DNA of 64,000 bases, taken from the NCBI GenBank assembly GCA_019022495.1, contig JAFEKR010000005.1, positions 434,001 to 498,000 on the forward strand, in the 5' to 3' direction. Made by a program: the position numbers and the translations under genes. Position 1 is the stretch's first letter; every line of letters begins with the position of its first letter. Of the stretch, positions 1 through 12,436 are shown piece after piece. Source of the stretch: Epichloe hybrida. Taxonomy: Eukaryota > Ascomycota > Sordariomycetes > Hypocreales > Clavicipitaceae. Under the pieces are notes generated by a model that searched no databases, was not told where the DNA came from, and saw only the letters and a program-made list of their open reading frames with translations.

Positions 1-2511
1 AGGCACCTTCACTTCGATGGGGGCTAGGAAATTGATTCTAGTTGTCAAGCTTGGTTGAATTCTAAAGGGATTAAATTTACGACTTCTAGTCCCTATATCC
101 ATGAGCAAAATGGATTAGCAGAACGTTTAATTCGTACTATTCTAGATCAATTAAGGGCTACTATCCAGTGGGCAAAATTACCGTTATTTTTATGGTGTTT
201 TGTATTACCTGCAGTTGTTAACCTAGTTAATATAACTGCTAATACTACTAAGGATGAAAGCCCTGAACAGCTGCTATCTAGGGAGCTAAATCAGCCTTAT
301 ATAACTGATATTAGTAGTATTAGAGCTATAGGATCTCACTATGAGATTCTAATCCCCCTGGAAAAACAACCTAAAGCCTAGAAGTTAGCAGCTAGGACTA
401 TCCCTAGAAGACTTTTAGCTACACTAGGTTCTAACACCTACCTAGTGTACATTCCCTCTAAAAGGCTAGTTACAAAGACTAGCTTTATTAAGATTATAGA
501 ACCTATAGGCCCTGTTTCTAAAGGCTTACCTAGGATTTCTATAGGGGATAACCCTTTAGAGGGGGAAAATAATTTAGATTAACAATATCTAGATTAAGGT
601 TCAAAGGATTACCCTATAGATAACATAGGTATCCCTGTAGGTTAAGAAAGTCCACCTACAGGCCCTAAAGAACCCCCTAAAGGCTTAATTCTAGCGGATC
701 CCATACAGGCGTAGCCTATAACTCAACTAGGAAATCAGATTTTGACTTCGGACCTTGATTTTGATAAAATTATTGATTTCAACCCTAATATCGACCCTAT
801 GGATGTTAATATTAGTTCCCCTTCTTCTCTAGATTTTATAAAAGAAATCTGCTTTAAGGTATAGGAGAAGCTAAAGGAAAAGAATCCTATTAGCCCTAAG
901 CCTAAGACCTAGAAGCAGGCTATATCTAGCCCTGAAAGGGATAAATGAATAGAAGCCACGTATAAGGAATACAAACAGCTTCTAAAGGCTAGTACTTTTA
1001 AATTTATAGGGAAAGATTAAATCCCTAAGGGCCGAAAAGTACTAAAGAATAGGCTTGTTTATAAGCTTAAAAAGGATAAAGAAAATAATCCTTTAAAATA
1101 TAAGGCTTAACTCATTGCTAAGGGATTTATGCAAATTAAAGGCCTAGATTACCTAGAGACCTTCGCTGCTATAAGCATTCCCCTTAGCTAGAGGATTTTA
1201 CTAGCCCTAGTAGCTTAGAATAACTAGGAAATCGAACAAATCGATTTTATAGGAGCTTTTCTTAATAGTAAGCTATAACAACAGATTTATATGGTTATTC
1301 TAGAAGGGTTTATTGAATTCCTTAAGGCAAATCCTAAACTAGCTAAATTAGCTAGAAGTTTTGGCTGGAAACCTTCTAAAGATTAAGTAATTTTATTACA
1401 GAAGTCTTTATACAGCATAAAACAAAGCTTAAGGGAATGGTAACAAGCGCTAATATTAGTGCTTAAATCCCTAGGATTTAACCCTCTAATATCTAACCTA
1501 GCTATTTTCTTTAATCCTTCAACCAAAACCTTCGTCATTACGTACATTAATGACTATCTTCTAATTGGACCGGATTTATCTTATATCCAAAGGCTTAAAA
1601 AGGAACTTCATAAAGTCTATCTAATAGAAGATAGGGGGCCTGCTAAATTCTTCTTAGGGGTTTAAATTATACGAGATAGGCCTAATAGAATACTAAAAAT
1701 TCATTAATCTTAGTATATATTAGAAGCCTTAAAATAATTTAATATGCTAGATAGTAAGCCTATTAGTATACCTCTTTAGCTAGGCGTTTTAGCTACGTAG
1801 ATAACTAAGTTTTTAATAGCTAGCGAAATCAAGCTTTATCAGTGCATTATAGGGACTATAATGTACCTAATATTGCTTATAAGGCCTGATACAGCTTTTA
1901 AGCTACAGTGGTTATCTACTACACTAGCTAGCCCTTATATAGAATACCTAAAAGTAGCTAAAAATCTGCTAAGGTATCTATTAGGGACTAGATTCCTTGC
2001 TATTATCTATAGGGGAGACCCTAAAGGTTTAGTTAGCAAAAGCCTAATAGGTTATTATAATAGTAATTTTATAGGGGATAAAAAGACCTCAAAATCAACC
2101 TATGCTTATCTATTTAAGCTAGCTGGCGGACCTATTAGCTGGAAATTAAAGAAAGCTAGTATAATAGCTTTATTAACACTAGAAGCTAAAGCTAATGCTA
2201 TCTGCGAGACCTTCCGGGAGCTTCAGTGGCTTTAGGGCTTATTTAAGGAGCTAAAAACCCCTATTTCTCCCCCTATCCAGATATATTACGATAATTAAGG
2301 CGCTATAACTACTGCTTATAACCTTGCTTTACATAGTTATATAAAGCATACATTACTAAAGTTTAACTATATTAAGTAATAGGTTTTAGAGGGTTTAGCT
2401 AAGATCGAATATCTAGATACGAAGTTAATGCCTGCAGATGGTCTTACGAAACCTCTTTCTAGACCTCTTTATCAGGCTTTTATTAAGCTTTTAGGGCTAA
2501 ATAATTATTAA
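1..2511 (+). pseudogene. copia Gag-Pol remnant (integrase end, RT, RNase H)
   Basis: One reading frame (codons starting at 1) can be followed to the TAA at 2509-2511, broken by many TAG/TAA codons where H2 has CAG, CAA or TGG. It begins in the integrase core (LHFDGG), continues through the GLAER motif with the catalytic Glu, a Pro/Gln-rich linker, the RT and the copia RNase H, and ends in the same LGLNNY as H2. The RT YVDD box reads YIND near 1543-1554, so one catalytic Asp is lost by a G-to-A change. Stop-free islands lie at 55-381, 1459-1665 and 1861-2235. The element's 3' UTR follows (2512-2718). No product is expected. Confidence 0.92.
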
Positions 2512-2718
2512 ACCAACAACTAATTCCCTTTAACAGGGAACCAAAAAACAACGTTAAAAAGGGAGCTATATTTAACAATAGCTAGGAATTCAAAAAGGGG
2601 GTCTTTTATTTTTCCTGGTTTTCCCTTTTATCTATTATTATCAAAAGTTATTGTTTTTACCCTATAGTCTCTTTGTACACTTCTAATTGCTTTAAATGTA
2701 ATTCTTTTGTAGAGGGGG

Positions 2719-3542
2719 TGTTAAAAATAAGACTTATTTTTAGCCCTTTTCTAGTTAAAGAACCTTCTTATTACTAGCTTGCTTTGCAAGTCTGACAGCT
2801 GCACTGCAGCTATTAACGGTCGCAAGGGCAGCTATTAATAGCTGCGTCATAGCTATTAATAGCTGCGACTAACTATATGGATAACTAATTAGTTAATTGT
2901 ATTATGGCTACAAGTGTGGCTATAACTACGCCACTAGTAATTAGGTAAGCTAGGGTAACGTAAGCTAGGGTGATATAAGCAGGTTACCCTACACATAACT
3001 TACCCTATAGCTATCTTTAACAGCGATTTTCTCTTTATCTAGAGGTTGTATAAAAGTTTCATATATAGCAAATTAAAGCTTAAAGATAGGGCTTTCTCTT
3101 TATGTAAGGTTATTTTTTAGACTAAAAGTTAGTGCATACGGGTTGCTAGCTAGTATAGTGGTGAGTTGATTTTTTGATTTTTGTATACAAATGAATTTTG
3201 CGGAAAATCAAAAGTGGCCCGTAAGACCCCGTTAGCGGCCCGGATCCACCGATATGGTTGGTAGGTTTATAAGAGGAAGAAGATCTTTTTAACTAGCTAG
3301 ATAGCTAGTCCTCTTAACTAATAATAGCCGCATTACCCGTACAACGTATCTAAAATCAATTCTATTGCTCTATAAGATATTATAAAAGTGATCTAAATTG
3401 AATTCTATTAGTTAATAACTACCACAACCTTCCGTTGCGTTGCGTTAATTGATTTAACGTTGCAGCCCTATTAGTCCCTGACCGTAGAGCTTGCACCTGT
3501 ACAGCTGTTGCCTGCTGGCAACTAGCTCCCTACATTTCAATA
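2719..3542 (+). repeat. H-family LTR, 3' LTR of H1
   Basis: Starts TGTTAAAA directly after a polypurine run (2713-2718) and ends in TTTCAATA, an approximate inverted match to the start. It aligns over its whole length with the two LTRs of H2 and has many extra C-to-T changes, for example tataaaag at 3048 where H2 has tacaaaag. Confidence 0.93.
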
Positions 3543-6149
3543 GCCCTTAATCGATCTAGAATAGTACGAATTGAACGTTCTGCTAATCTATTTTGCTTAT
3601 AGATATAGGGACTAGAAGTTATAAATTTAATCCCTTTAGAATTTAACTAAGCTTGACAACTAGAATCGATTTCCTGGCCCCTATCGAAGTGAAGGTGCCT
3701 AGGATATTGACCTAGTTGATTTTTAAGCCTTTAATAGCCTTATAAACAGTTAGGCCTTCCTTATTAGGTAATAAGATAACCCACTTATATCTAGTCTTTC
3801 AATTAACTAAAAATAAGCAAATTGACTGTTTATTGTATGGCGTAGGACTGATTTTTAGCATATCCCCCTCTATTCGATCTAGAGCTCTAGGGGGGTCAGG
3901 GATAGCTAATTTCCTAGGTCTTCTAACTGCCTTGGATTAATCACAAGCAATACATCTAAAATCCTTATCCTTAATTTTAGAAAAATCAGGGATTCCTTTA
4001 GTTATAAGGCTAGTTTTCTTTAGCAAAGGAAGACCTAGGTGCCCTAATTGTATATGCTATAGGCTAGCTAGTTCTAATAACTGTTAATATTAAAGATCCT
4101 TAGGGTCTGAATTAGGATCTAGACTAGGGCCCTCTTCACTAGTCCCCTGCTAGGCCCCTTGAGAACCACAGGCCTCTTAGAGAGGTATTAGGGACCCTTT
4201 TCCTCTACTAGGGCCCTCTAACACCCCTAAATCTATTTCCTTAGATTTATAAGGGACCTAACCTAGGGCTATAGGCGAAGAAGAAGGGACTAATTCCCCT
4301 AAATCATCCCGTACGATTTCTTCAATATTATCATCATTTTCGTTGATTTCGTCTAAAATCAGAAGCCTAATCCGGCTTTTTAGAGGGAATTTGAACCTCT
4401 ATAGGGTAGCTAATCGGATAGCTATGACCCTTAAAAGCGGCGTAGGTAAAAGGTCAGATATAATACGAATTATTACAGGGCCCTTTAGATAACTTAGGCG
4501 TAAATTAGTTTTTAACGTAAAAGAAAAAAACCATGTTTTTCTATATCTAAGGTTGTAATAAGAGACCTATCTTTAAGATAAAGTAGGTTTTTTATAAGGT
4601 AACCACTAGATATATAGTGCGTAAGTTTACTAACTATATTAACATTAAGCTAAGGAAAATATAGCGTATCTTTAAGCACTAAGGTCCTATATTTAGCTGG
4701 ATTTTTCTGATATAGGACCTTAAAAACAGCACTACCGTGACCCTTAGCGTAAATAGGGCCACTACTAGTTATAATAGGGTTAGATTCCCCCTTTTTATAG
4801 GGGATATAATCCCTAAAGACCTCCCTAGAATTAACTATATGTACAGTCAAACCTGTATTATATAATAGGGCCTTTTTTATGTCTTTGCTATAATAATTAA
4901 AGCCATTTAAGGTTTTAATTTCTTGATTTTTATTATTATCTGATTTAGAAGAGCTAGAATTAGAGCTACTATCACTAGAGCTCTTATAACTAGTCTTATG
5001 AAGGCTAGGCTTCTTGTACGGTTTAAGAGCACCGTTAGAAAGGTTGTAATTTCCTAGTATAAAAGATCCCTCTGGAGAGGTCTCTTTATTATCCTTTTTA
5101 TCTAATTTTTAACCTTTTTACTTCTTTTTCTTCTTCTTATTAGAAGAAGAATTAGAATTAGAAGAGCCCTTATTTTCTTTAGAGCCTCCTTTCTTCTTCT
5201 GATCCTTAGGGGCCTTTTCTTTTTCTTTAGCACCCTTTTTAAGGTTTTTAGCCCTATAATTCAGGGCTTTAGATACCGTAGATGACTTATCCCTTTGTTC
5301 TGCTAGAAGGTCTGCCATTAAGAATTAAAGATTTAGGGCATCTAGGGGAGCCCCTATAGCCCTATTTATACGCATGCTAAATCGTTGCCTCTTAGCCTAC
5401 TAAGGGAAGGTTAATTTTAGGGATTAAAGATATTAATTAACCTAATCTATTGGAGTAATTAGGACCCCTAAAATCAATAATCTAGCTAGTAGATTATTAA
5501 AGACTGTATTAAAGGACTCTAGAGTCCCCTTAAACTCTTAAAAATTCAGGTTATGAAATTCTAAATATAAGGACTCTCTCTGGATTTTAACGCTATGTGA
5601 ATATTGCCTTATAAGTAAATTATAGGCTTCTTCAGGTAATTTTTGCTAAGTTATAGCAGCTTAGGGTCCTTCTATATAACTATCCCTTAGTAATATAAGA
5701 ATAATAGCTTAATCTAGATCCCCTAGCGCCCTAGAACTCTCCGGATTATCTAGAAAATTAGGTATGCCTAAAGCTCTAAATTAGATAGTTAGGGCTTGTT
5801 TCTATTGTTCGAAATTTTTAGCTCCTTTAAGCCTAGCAGTCTTTGGAAAACTATAAACCCTCTTATTAAATTCCTTAATAATTGAATTATTAAAGGTTGC
5901 TTATACGGAGCTAGATTTAGCTTATTATTCTTGAATAGGCTGCTAATCTTGCTGCTGACTAGCGGGCTTATCAGATTCCACACCCTCTATATAACTATTT
6001 ACAGTTATAGATAAGCTTTCTAGCTTCTCTAATAACTAGTCTATAGTTGCTTATTGCTTAATAGCCTGCTCTTTTAGCTAGTTATTTAGAACCTCTTACG
6101 CACTAGGGTTAGGGATTATAGGTCCCTTTCCCTTTCCTTTAGTATCTAT
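3543..6149 (-). pseudogene. copia Gag-protease-integrase remnant of Hinv
   Basis: One frame runs leftward from 6149. The start codon aligned with the H2 Met is ATA here (ATG lost by G-to-A). Gag covers about 6149-4900 and ends in a Lys-rich stretch (5118-5220) and a Ser-rich stretch. The protease region follows (islands 4650-4850 and 5118-5318 are stop-free). The zinc-binding region of integrase comes next, and the frame is cut at the H1 insertion in the integrase core. The protease Asp-Thr-Gly region retains TG as in H2, but stops and the lost start make it non-functional. It is useful for reconstructing the family ancestor because its mutations are independent of those in H1 and H2. Confidence 0.9.
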
Positions 6150-6278
6150 TTTCCTTTTTATAGAAGGGAAAAGCTTCTTTCTCGCAGGTCCTTCCTTTTA
6201 TATAGAAGTGAAGTCTTCTATAATTATACATAAAGTGACCTAAAAGGAATCTATAGTAATAGAGCTAGGCTTATAACC

Positions 6279-6342
6279 TTTTGAAATGTAAGGAGCTAGT
6301 TGCCAGCTGGCAACAGCTGTACGGGCGCAAGCTCTACAGTCA
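6279..6342 (-). repeat. H-family LTR fragment (3' tip of Hinv 5' LTR)
   Basis: Reverse complement matches the last bases of the H LTR, including the palindromic gccagctggc. It is cut at 6342 by H2, and the rest of the LTR resumes at 13472. Confidence 0.9.
6338..6342. repeat. Target-site duplication of H2, left copy (agtca)
   Basis: agtca precedes the TGTTAAAA start of H2 and is repeated directly after its end at 13467-13471. Both sit within what was one continuous Hinv LTR. Confidence 0.95.
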
Positions 6343-7163
6343 TGTTAAAAATAAGACCTATTTTTAGCCCTTTTCTAGTTAAAGAACCTTCTTGTTACTA
6401 GCTTGCTTTGCAAGTCTGACAGCTGCACTGCAGCTGTTAACGGTCGCGAGGGCAGCTATCAATGGCTACGTCGCAGCTGTCAACAGCTGCGACCGACTGT
6501 GTGGATGACTAATTAGTCAATTGCGTTGTGGCTACAAGTGTGGCTACAACCACGCCACTAGTAATTAGGTAAGCTAGGGTGACGTAAGCTAGGGTAACGT
6601 AAGCAGGTTACCCTACACATAACTTACCCTATAGCTATCTTTAACAGCGATTTTCTCTTTATCTAGAGGTCGTACAAAAGTTTCACATATAGCAAATTAA
6701 AGCTTGAAGATAGGGCTTTCTCTTTATGCAAGGTTATTTTTTGGACCAAAAGTTAGTGCATACGGGTTGCTAGCTAGTATGGTGGTGAGTCGATTTTTTG
6801 ATTTTTGCATACAAATGAATTTTGCGGAAAATCAAAAGTGGCCCGTAAGACCCCGTTGGCGGCCCGGATCCACCGATACGGTCGGTAGGTCTATGAGAGG
6901 AAGAAGATCTTTTCAACTAGCTAGATAGCTAGTCCTCTCAACCAACAGCCGCATTGCCCGTACAACGTATCTAAAATCAATTCTATTGCTCTATAAGATA
7001 TCATAAAAGTGATCTAAATCGAATTCTATTAGTTAATAACTACCACAACCTTCCGTTGCGTTGTGTTAATTGATTCAACGTTGCAGCCCTATTGGTCCCC
7101 GACCGTAGAGCTTGCACCCGTACAGCTGTTGCCAGCTGGCAACTAGCTCCCTACATTTTAATA
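6343..7163 (+). repeat. H2 5' LTR
   Basis: 821 bp, TGTTAAAA to TTTTAATA; the original terminal CA became TA. It carries three imperfect 21-bp GC-rich units around 6427-6490 (cagctgt-caacg type) and three 15-bp units gtaagctagggtgac near 6567-6610. The promoter should lie in the LTR, but I cannot place a TATA box with confidence: tacaaaag at 6675 is a possible start-proximal site. The short open frame at 6704-6928 is not considered a gene. Confidence 0.95.
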
Positions 7164-7176
7164 GGTTATGAGCCTG
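7164..7176 (+). promoter_or_regulatory. Primer binding site, initiator tRNA-Met half-molecule type
   Basis: ggttatgagcc begins immediately after the LTR and is complementary to the anticodon stem-loop of eukaryotic initiator tRNA-Met (ggctcataacc). Drosophila copia and some fungal copia elements prime with a cleaved half of this tRNA rather than its 3' CCA end. The Hinv copy has the same site with one RIP change (6265-6278). Confidence 0.7.
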
Positions 7177-7220
7177 GTTCTATCACTATAGATTCCTTTT
7201 AGGTCACTTTGTGTACGATT

Positions 7221-7459
7221 ACAGAAGACTTCCCTTCTATAAAAAAGGAAGGACCTGCGAGAAAGAAGCTTTTCCCTTCTATAAAAAGGAATTAATTATG
7301 GCTACAGAAGACTTCCCTTCTATAAAAAAGGAAGGATCCGCGAGATAGAAGCTTTTTCCCTTCTATAAAAAGGAATAAATTTTAAATACAGAAGACTTCC
7401 CTTCTATAAAAAAGGAAGGACCTGCGAGATAGAAGCTTTTCCCTTCTATAAAAAGGAAA
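7221..7459 (+). repeat. Three tandem 83-84-bp leader repeats
   Basis: Units start acagaagacttccc at 7221, 7304 and 7388, the last ending at the Gag start. Each contains ttcccttctataaaaa twice, flanked by purine runs that could pair as short hairpins. Hinv has one unit at the same place (about 6150-6225), so the array expanded within the family. Confidence 0.9.
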
Positions 7460-10400
7460 ATGAATACCAAAGGAAAGGGAAAGGGACCTGTTATCCCTGA
7501 CCCTAGTGCGCAAGAGGTTCTAAATAACTAGCTAAAAGAGCAGGCTATTAAGCAACAAGTAACTATAGACTAGTTATTAGAGAAGCTAGAAAGCCTATCT
7601 ATAACTGTAAATAGTCGTATGGAGGGTGTGGAATCTGATAAGCCCGCTAGTTAGCAGCAAGATCAGCAGCCTATTCAAGAAAATCAAGCTGAATCTAGCT
7701 CTGTACAAGCAACCTTTAATAATTCAATTATTAAGGAATTTAATAAAAGGGTTTATAGTTTTCCAGAGACTACTAGGCTTAAAGGAGCTGAAAATTTCGA
7801 ACAATAGAAACAAGCCCTAACTATCTAATTTAGAGCTTTAGGCATGCCTAATTTTCTAGATAATCCGGAGAGTTCTAGGGCGCTAGGGGATCCAGATCAA
7901 GCTATTATCCTTATGTTACTAAGGGATAGTTGTACAGAAGGACCCTAAGCCGCTATAACTTGGCAAAAATCACCTAAAGAAGCCTATAATTTACTTGTAA
8001 GGCAATATTCACATAGCGTTAAAATCCAGAGGGGGTCCCTATATTCAGAATTTCATAACCTGAATTTTCAAGAGTTTAAGGGGACTCTAGAGTCCTTTAA
8101 TACAGTCTTTAATAATCTACTAGCTAGATTATCGATTTCAGGGGTCCTAATTGCTCCAATAGATTAGGTTAATCAATATCTTCAATCCCTAAAATCAACC
8201 TTCCCTCAGTAGGCTAAGAGGCAACGATTTAGCATGCGTACGAATAGGGCTATAGGGGCTCCCCTAGATGCCCTAAATCTTCAATTCTTAATGGCAGACC
8301 TTCTAGCAGAACAAAGGGATAAGTCATCTACAGTATCCAAAGCCCTGAATTATAGGGCTAAAAACCTTAAAAAGGGTGCCAAAGAAAAAGAAAAGGCCCC
8401 TAAGGATTAGAAGAAGAAAGGAGGCTCTAAAGAAAATAAGGGCTCTTCTAATTCTAATTCTTCTTCTAATAAGAAGAAGAAAAAGAAGCAAAAAGGTCAA
8501 AAATCAGATAAAAAGGATAATAAAGAGACCTCTAGAGAGGGATCTTTTATGCTAGGAAATTACAACCTTTCTAACGGTGCTCTTAAACCATACAAGAAGC
8601 CTAGCCTTTATAAGACTAGTTATAAGAGCTCTAGTGATAGCAGCTCTGATTCTAGCTCTAGTGAATCGGATAATGAAAATCAAGAAATTAAAACCTTGAA
8701 TGGTTTTAATTATTACAGCAAAGACATAAAAAAGGCCCTATTATATAATACAGGTTCAACTATACATATTGTTAATTCTAGGGAGGTCTTTAGGGATTAT
8801 ACCCCCTATAAAAAGGGGGAATCCGACCCTATTATAACTAGTAGTGGCCCTATTTACGCTAAGGGTCACGGTAGTGCTGTTTTTAAGGTCCTATATCAGA
8901 AAAATCCAGCTAAATATAGGACCTTAGTGCTTAAAGATGCACTATATTTTCCTCAGCTTAATGTTAATATAGTTAGTAGACTTACGCACTATATATCTAG
9001 TGGTTGCCTTATAAAAAACCTACTTTATCTTAAAGATAGGTCTCTTATTACAACCTTAGATATAGAAAAACATGGTTTTTTCTTTCACGTTAAAAACCAA
9101 TCTACGCCAAAGTTATCTAAAGGGCCCTGTAATAACTCTCATTACATCCGACCTTTTACCTACGCCGCTTTTAAGGGTCATAGCTATCTGATTAGCTACC
9201 CTATAGAGGTTCAAATTCCCTCTAAAAAGCCGGATTAGGCTTCTGATTTAGACGAAATCAACGAAAATGATGATAATATTGAAGAAATCGTACGGGATGA
9301 TTTAGGGGAATTAGTCCCTTCTTCTTCGCCTATAGCCCCAGGTTAGGTCCCTTATAAATCTAAGGAAATAGATTTAGGGGTGTTAGAGGGCCCTAGTGGA
9401 GGAAAAGGGTCCCTAATACCTCTCCAAGAGGCCTGTGGTTCTCAAGGGGCCCAGCAGGGGACTAGTGAAGAGGGCCCTAGTCTAGATTCTAATTCAGACC
9501 CTAAGGATCTTCAATATCAACGGTTGTTAGAACTAGCTGGCCTATGGCATGTACGATTAGGGCACCTAGGTCTTCCTTTACTAAAGAAAACTAGCCTTAT
9601 AACTAAAGGAATCCCTGATTTTTCTAAAATTAAGGATAAGGATTTTAGATGTATTGCTTGTGATCAATCTAAGGCAGTTAGAAGACCTAGGAAATTAGCT
9701 ATCCCTAACCCCCCAAGAGCTCTAGATCGAATAGAGGGGGATACGCTAAAAATCAGTCCTACGCCGTACAATAAACAGTCAATTTGCTTATTTTTAGTTG
9801 ATCGAAAGACTAGATATAAGTGGGTTATCTTATTACCTAATAAGGAAGGCCCAACTGTTTATAAGGCTATCAAAGGCTTCTTCAGAGGGCTTAAAAATCA
9901 ACTAGGTCAATATCCTAGGCACCTTCACTTCGATGGGGGCCAGGAAATCGATTCTAGTTGTCAAGCTTGGTTGAATTCTAAAGGGATCAAATTTACGACT
10001 TCTAGTCCCTATATCCATGAGCAAAATGGATTAGCAGAACGTTCAATTCGTACTATTCTAGATCGATTAAGGGCTACTATCCAGTGGGCAAAATTACCGT
10101 TATTTTTATAGTGTTTTGTATTACCTGCAGTTATTAACCTAGTTAATATAACTGCTAATACCACTAAGGATGAAAGCCCTAAACAGCTGCTATCTAGGGA
10201 GCTAAATCAGCCTTATACAACTAATATTAGCAGTATTAGAGCTATAGGATCTCACTGTGAGATTCTAATCCCCCTGGAAAAACGACCTAAAGCCCAGAAG
10301 TTAGCAGCTAGGACTATCCCTAGAAGACTTTTAGCTACACTAGGTTCCAACGCCTACCTAGTGTACATCCCCTCTAAAAGGCTAGTTACAAAGACTAGCT

Positions 10401-12436
10401 TTATTAAGATTATAGAACCTATAGGCCCTGTTTCTAAAGGCTTACCTAGGATTTCTATAGGGGATAACCCTTTAGAGGGGGAAAATGATCTAGAAAATGA
10501 AAATCAACAATATCTAGACCAAGGTTCAAAGGATTATCCTATAGACAACATAGGTATCCCTGTAGGTCAAGAAAAAACACCTATAGGCCCCGAAGAACCC
10601 CCTAAAGGCTTAATTCCAGCGGATCCCATACAGGCGCAGCCTATAACTCAACCAGGAAATCAGATTTCGACTTCGGACCTCGATTTTGATAAAATTATTG
10701 ATTTCGACCCTAATATCGACCCTATAGATGTTAATATTAGTTCCCCTTCTTCTCTAGATTTCATAAAAGAAATCTGCTTTAAGGTACAGGAGAAGCTAAA
10801 GGAAAAGAATCCTATTAGCCCCGAGCCTAAGACCTGGAAGCAGGCTATATCTAGCCCTGAAAGGGATAAATGGATAGAAGCCACGTATAAGGAATACGAA
10901 CAGCTTCTAAAGGCTAGTACTTTTAAATTTATAGGGAAAGATCAAATCCCTAAGGGCTGAAAAGTACTAAAGAATAGGCTTGTTTATAAGCTTAAAAAGG
11001 ATAAAGAAAATAATCCTTTAAAATATAAGGCTCGACTCGTTGCTAAGGGATTCATGCAAATCGAAGGCCTAGATTACCTAGAGACCTTCGCTGCCACAAG
11101 CATTCCCCCTAGCTGGAGGATTTTACTAGCCCTAGCGGCTTAGAATAACTAGGAAATCAAACAAATCGATTTTATAGGAGCTTTTCTTAATAGTAAGCTA
11201 CAACAACAGATTTATATAGTTATTCCAGAAGGGTTTATTGAATTCCTTAAGGCAAATCCTAAACTAGCTAAATTAGCTAGAAGTTTTGGCTGGAAACCTT
11301 CTAAAGATTAAGTAATTTTATTACAGAAGTCTTTATATGGCCTAAAACAAAGCTTAAGGGAATGGCAACAAGCGCTAATATTAGTGCTTAAATCCCTAGG
11401 ATTTAACCCTTTAATATCTGACCCAGCTATTTTCTTCAATTCTTCAACCAAAACCTTTGTTATTACGTACGTTGATGACTGTCTTCTAATTGGACCGGAT
11501 TTATCTTATATCCAAAGGCTTAAAAAGGAACTTCATAAAGTCTATCCAATAGAAGATAGGGGGCCTGCTGAATTCTTCTTAGGGGTTCAAATCATACGAG
11601 ATAGGCCTAATAGAATACTAAAAATTCATTAATCTTAGTATATATTAGAAGCCTTAAAACGATTTAATATGCTAGATAGTAAGCCTATTAGCATACCTCT
11701 TTAGCTAGGCGTTTTAGCTACGCAAACAACTAAGCTTTTAATAGCTAGCGAAATCAAGCTTTATTAGTGTATTATAGGGACTATAATGTACCTAATGTTG
11801 CTTACAAGGCCTAATACAGCTTTTACGCTACAGTGGTTATCTACTACACTAGCTAGCCCTTATATAGAACATCTAAAAGCAGCTAAAAATCTGCTAAGGT
11901 ATCTATTAGGGACTAGATTCCTTGCTATTATCTATAGGGGAGACCCTAAAGGTCTAGTTAGCAAAAGCCTAATAGGTTATTGCGATAGTGATTTTGCAGG
12001 GGATAAAAAGACCTCAAAATCAACTTATGCTTATCTATTCAAGCTAGCTGGCGGACCTATTAGCTGGAAATCAAAGAAAGCTAGTACAATAGCTCTATTA
12101 ACACTAGAAGCTGAAGCTAATGCTATCTGCGAGACCTTCCGGGAGCTTCAGTAGCTTTAGGGCTTATTTAAGGAGCTAAAAACCCCTATTTCTCCCCCTA
12201 TCTAGATATATTGCGATAATCAAGGCGCTATAACTACTGCTTATAACCCTGCTTTACATAGTTGTACAAAGCATACATTGCTAAAGTTTAACTATATTAG
12301 GCAACAGGTTTTAGAGGGTTTAGCTAAGATCGAATATCTAGATACGAAGTCAATGCCTGCAGATGGTCTTACGAAGCCTCTTTCTAGACCTCTTCATCAG
12401 GCTTTTATTAAGCTTTTAGGGCTTAATAATTATTAA
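7460..12436 (+). pseudogene. copia Gag-Pol polyprotein, stop-interrupted (H2)
   Basis: A single frame of 1659 codons from ATG 7460 to TAA 12434-12436, with no frameshift between gag and pol. Order: Gag; Lys-rich and Ser-rich tail (about 8390-8690) instead of a visible CCHC knuckle; protease with NTGS (8755-8766, family motif DTGS); integrase zinc region (HVRLGH then CIAC, about 9545-9665) and D-D-E core (EGDT, HFDGG, HEQNGLAER); linker; RT from about 10850 with YVDD near 11467-11478; copia RNase H to the end. In-frame TAG/TAA sit at Gln or Trp positions, and TGA at 10958-10960 replaces an Arg CGA kept in H1. Stop-free islands: 8549-9238, 9380-10111, 10361-10960, 11384-11632, 11786-12154. The start follows the leader array and fits the Gag N-terminus (MNTKGKGKG). 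Confidence 0.95.

Larger units (their letters stand above)
1..3542 (+). mobile_element. Ty1/copia retrotransposon H1, 3' portion
   Basis: Right-hand part of a copia element of the H family. It runs from integrase through RT and RNase H to a complete 3' LTR, and the left part lies outside the window. Base 1 aligns with base 9916 of the complete copy H2, and the two are collinear to the LTR end. To the right the DNA switches at 3543 to an inverted copy of the same family, in its integrase gene, so H1 inserted into a relative. The TSD cannot be checked because the other flank is off the window. H1 carries more C-to-T and G-to-A changes than H2. Confidence 0.93.
3543..6342 (-). mobile_element. 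Ty1/copia retrotransposon Hinv, inverted, left segment
   Basis: Minus-strand copy of the H family, continuing at 13472-14231. It runs backwards from the integrase core at 3543, through protease and gag, to the primer binding site (6265-6278) and the last 64 bases of its 5' LTR (6279-6342), where H2 is inserted. The 3' part (RT, RNase H, 3' LTR) would lie left of H1, outside the window. Because both H1 and H2 interrupt it, Hinv is the oldest of the three H copies here. Confidence 0.92.

Noticed and set aside
5789..5983. 64-codon minus-strand frame in Hinv and its counterpart at 7626-7820 on plus
   Set aside because: Same shadow in both copies, out of phase with the Gag frame, which explains the region better.
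6704..6928. 74-codon open frame within the H2 5' LTR
   Set aside because: Entirely inside LTR DNA. The corresponding stretch is broken in other LTR copies (for example stops in H1), and no domain is recognised.
10660..10884. 74-codon open frame on the minus strand within H2
   Set aside because: Lies opposite the linker between integrase and RT in the established gag-pol frame; composition follows from the plus-strand gene.
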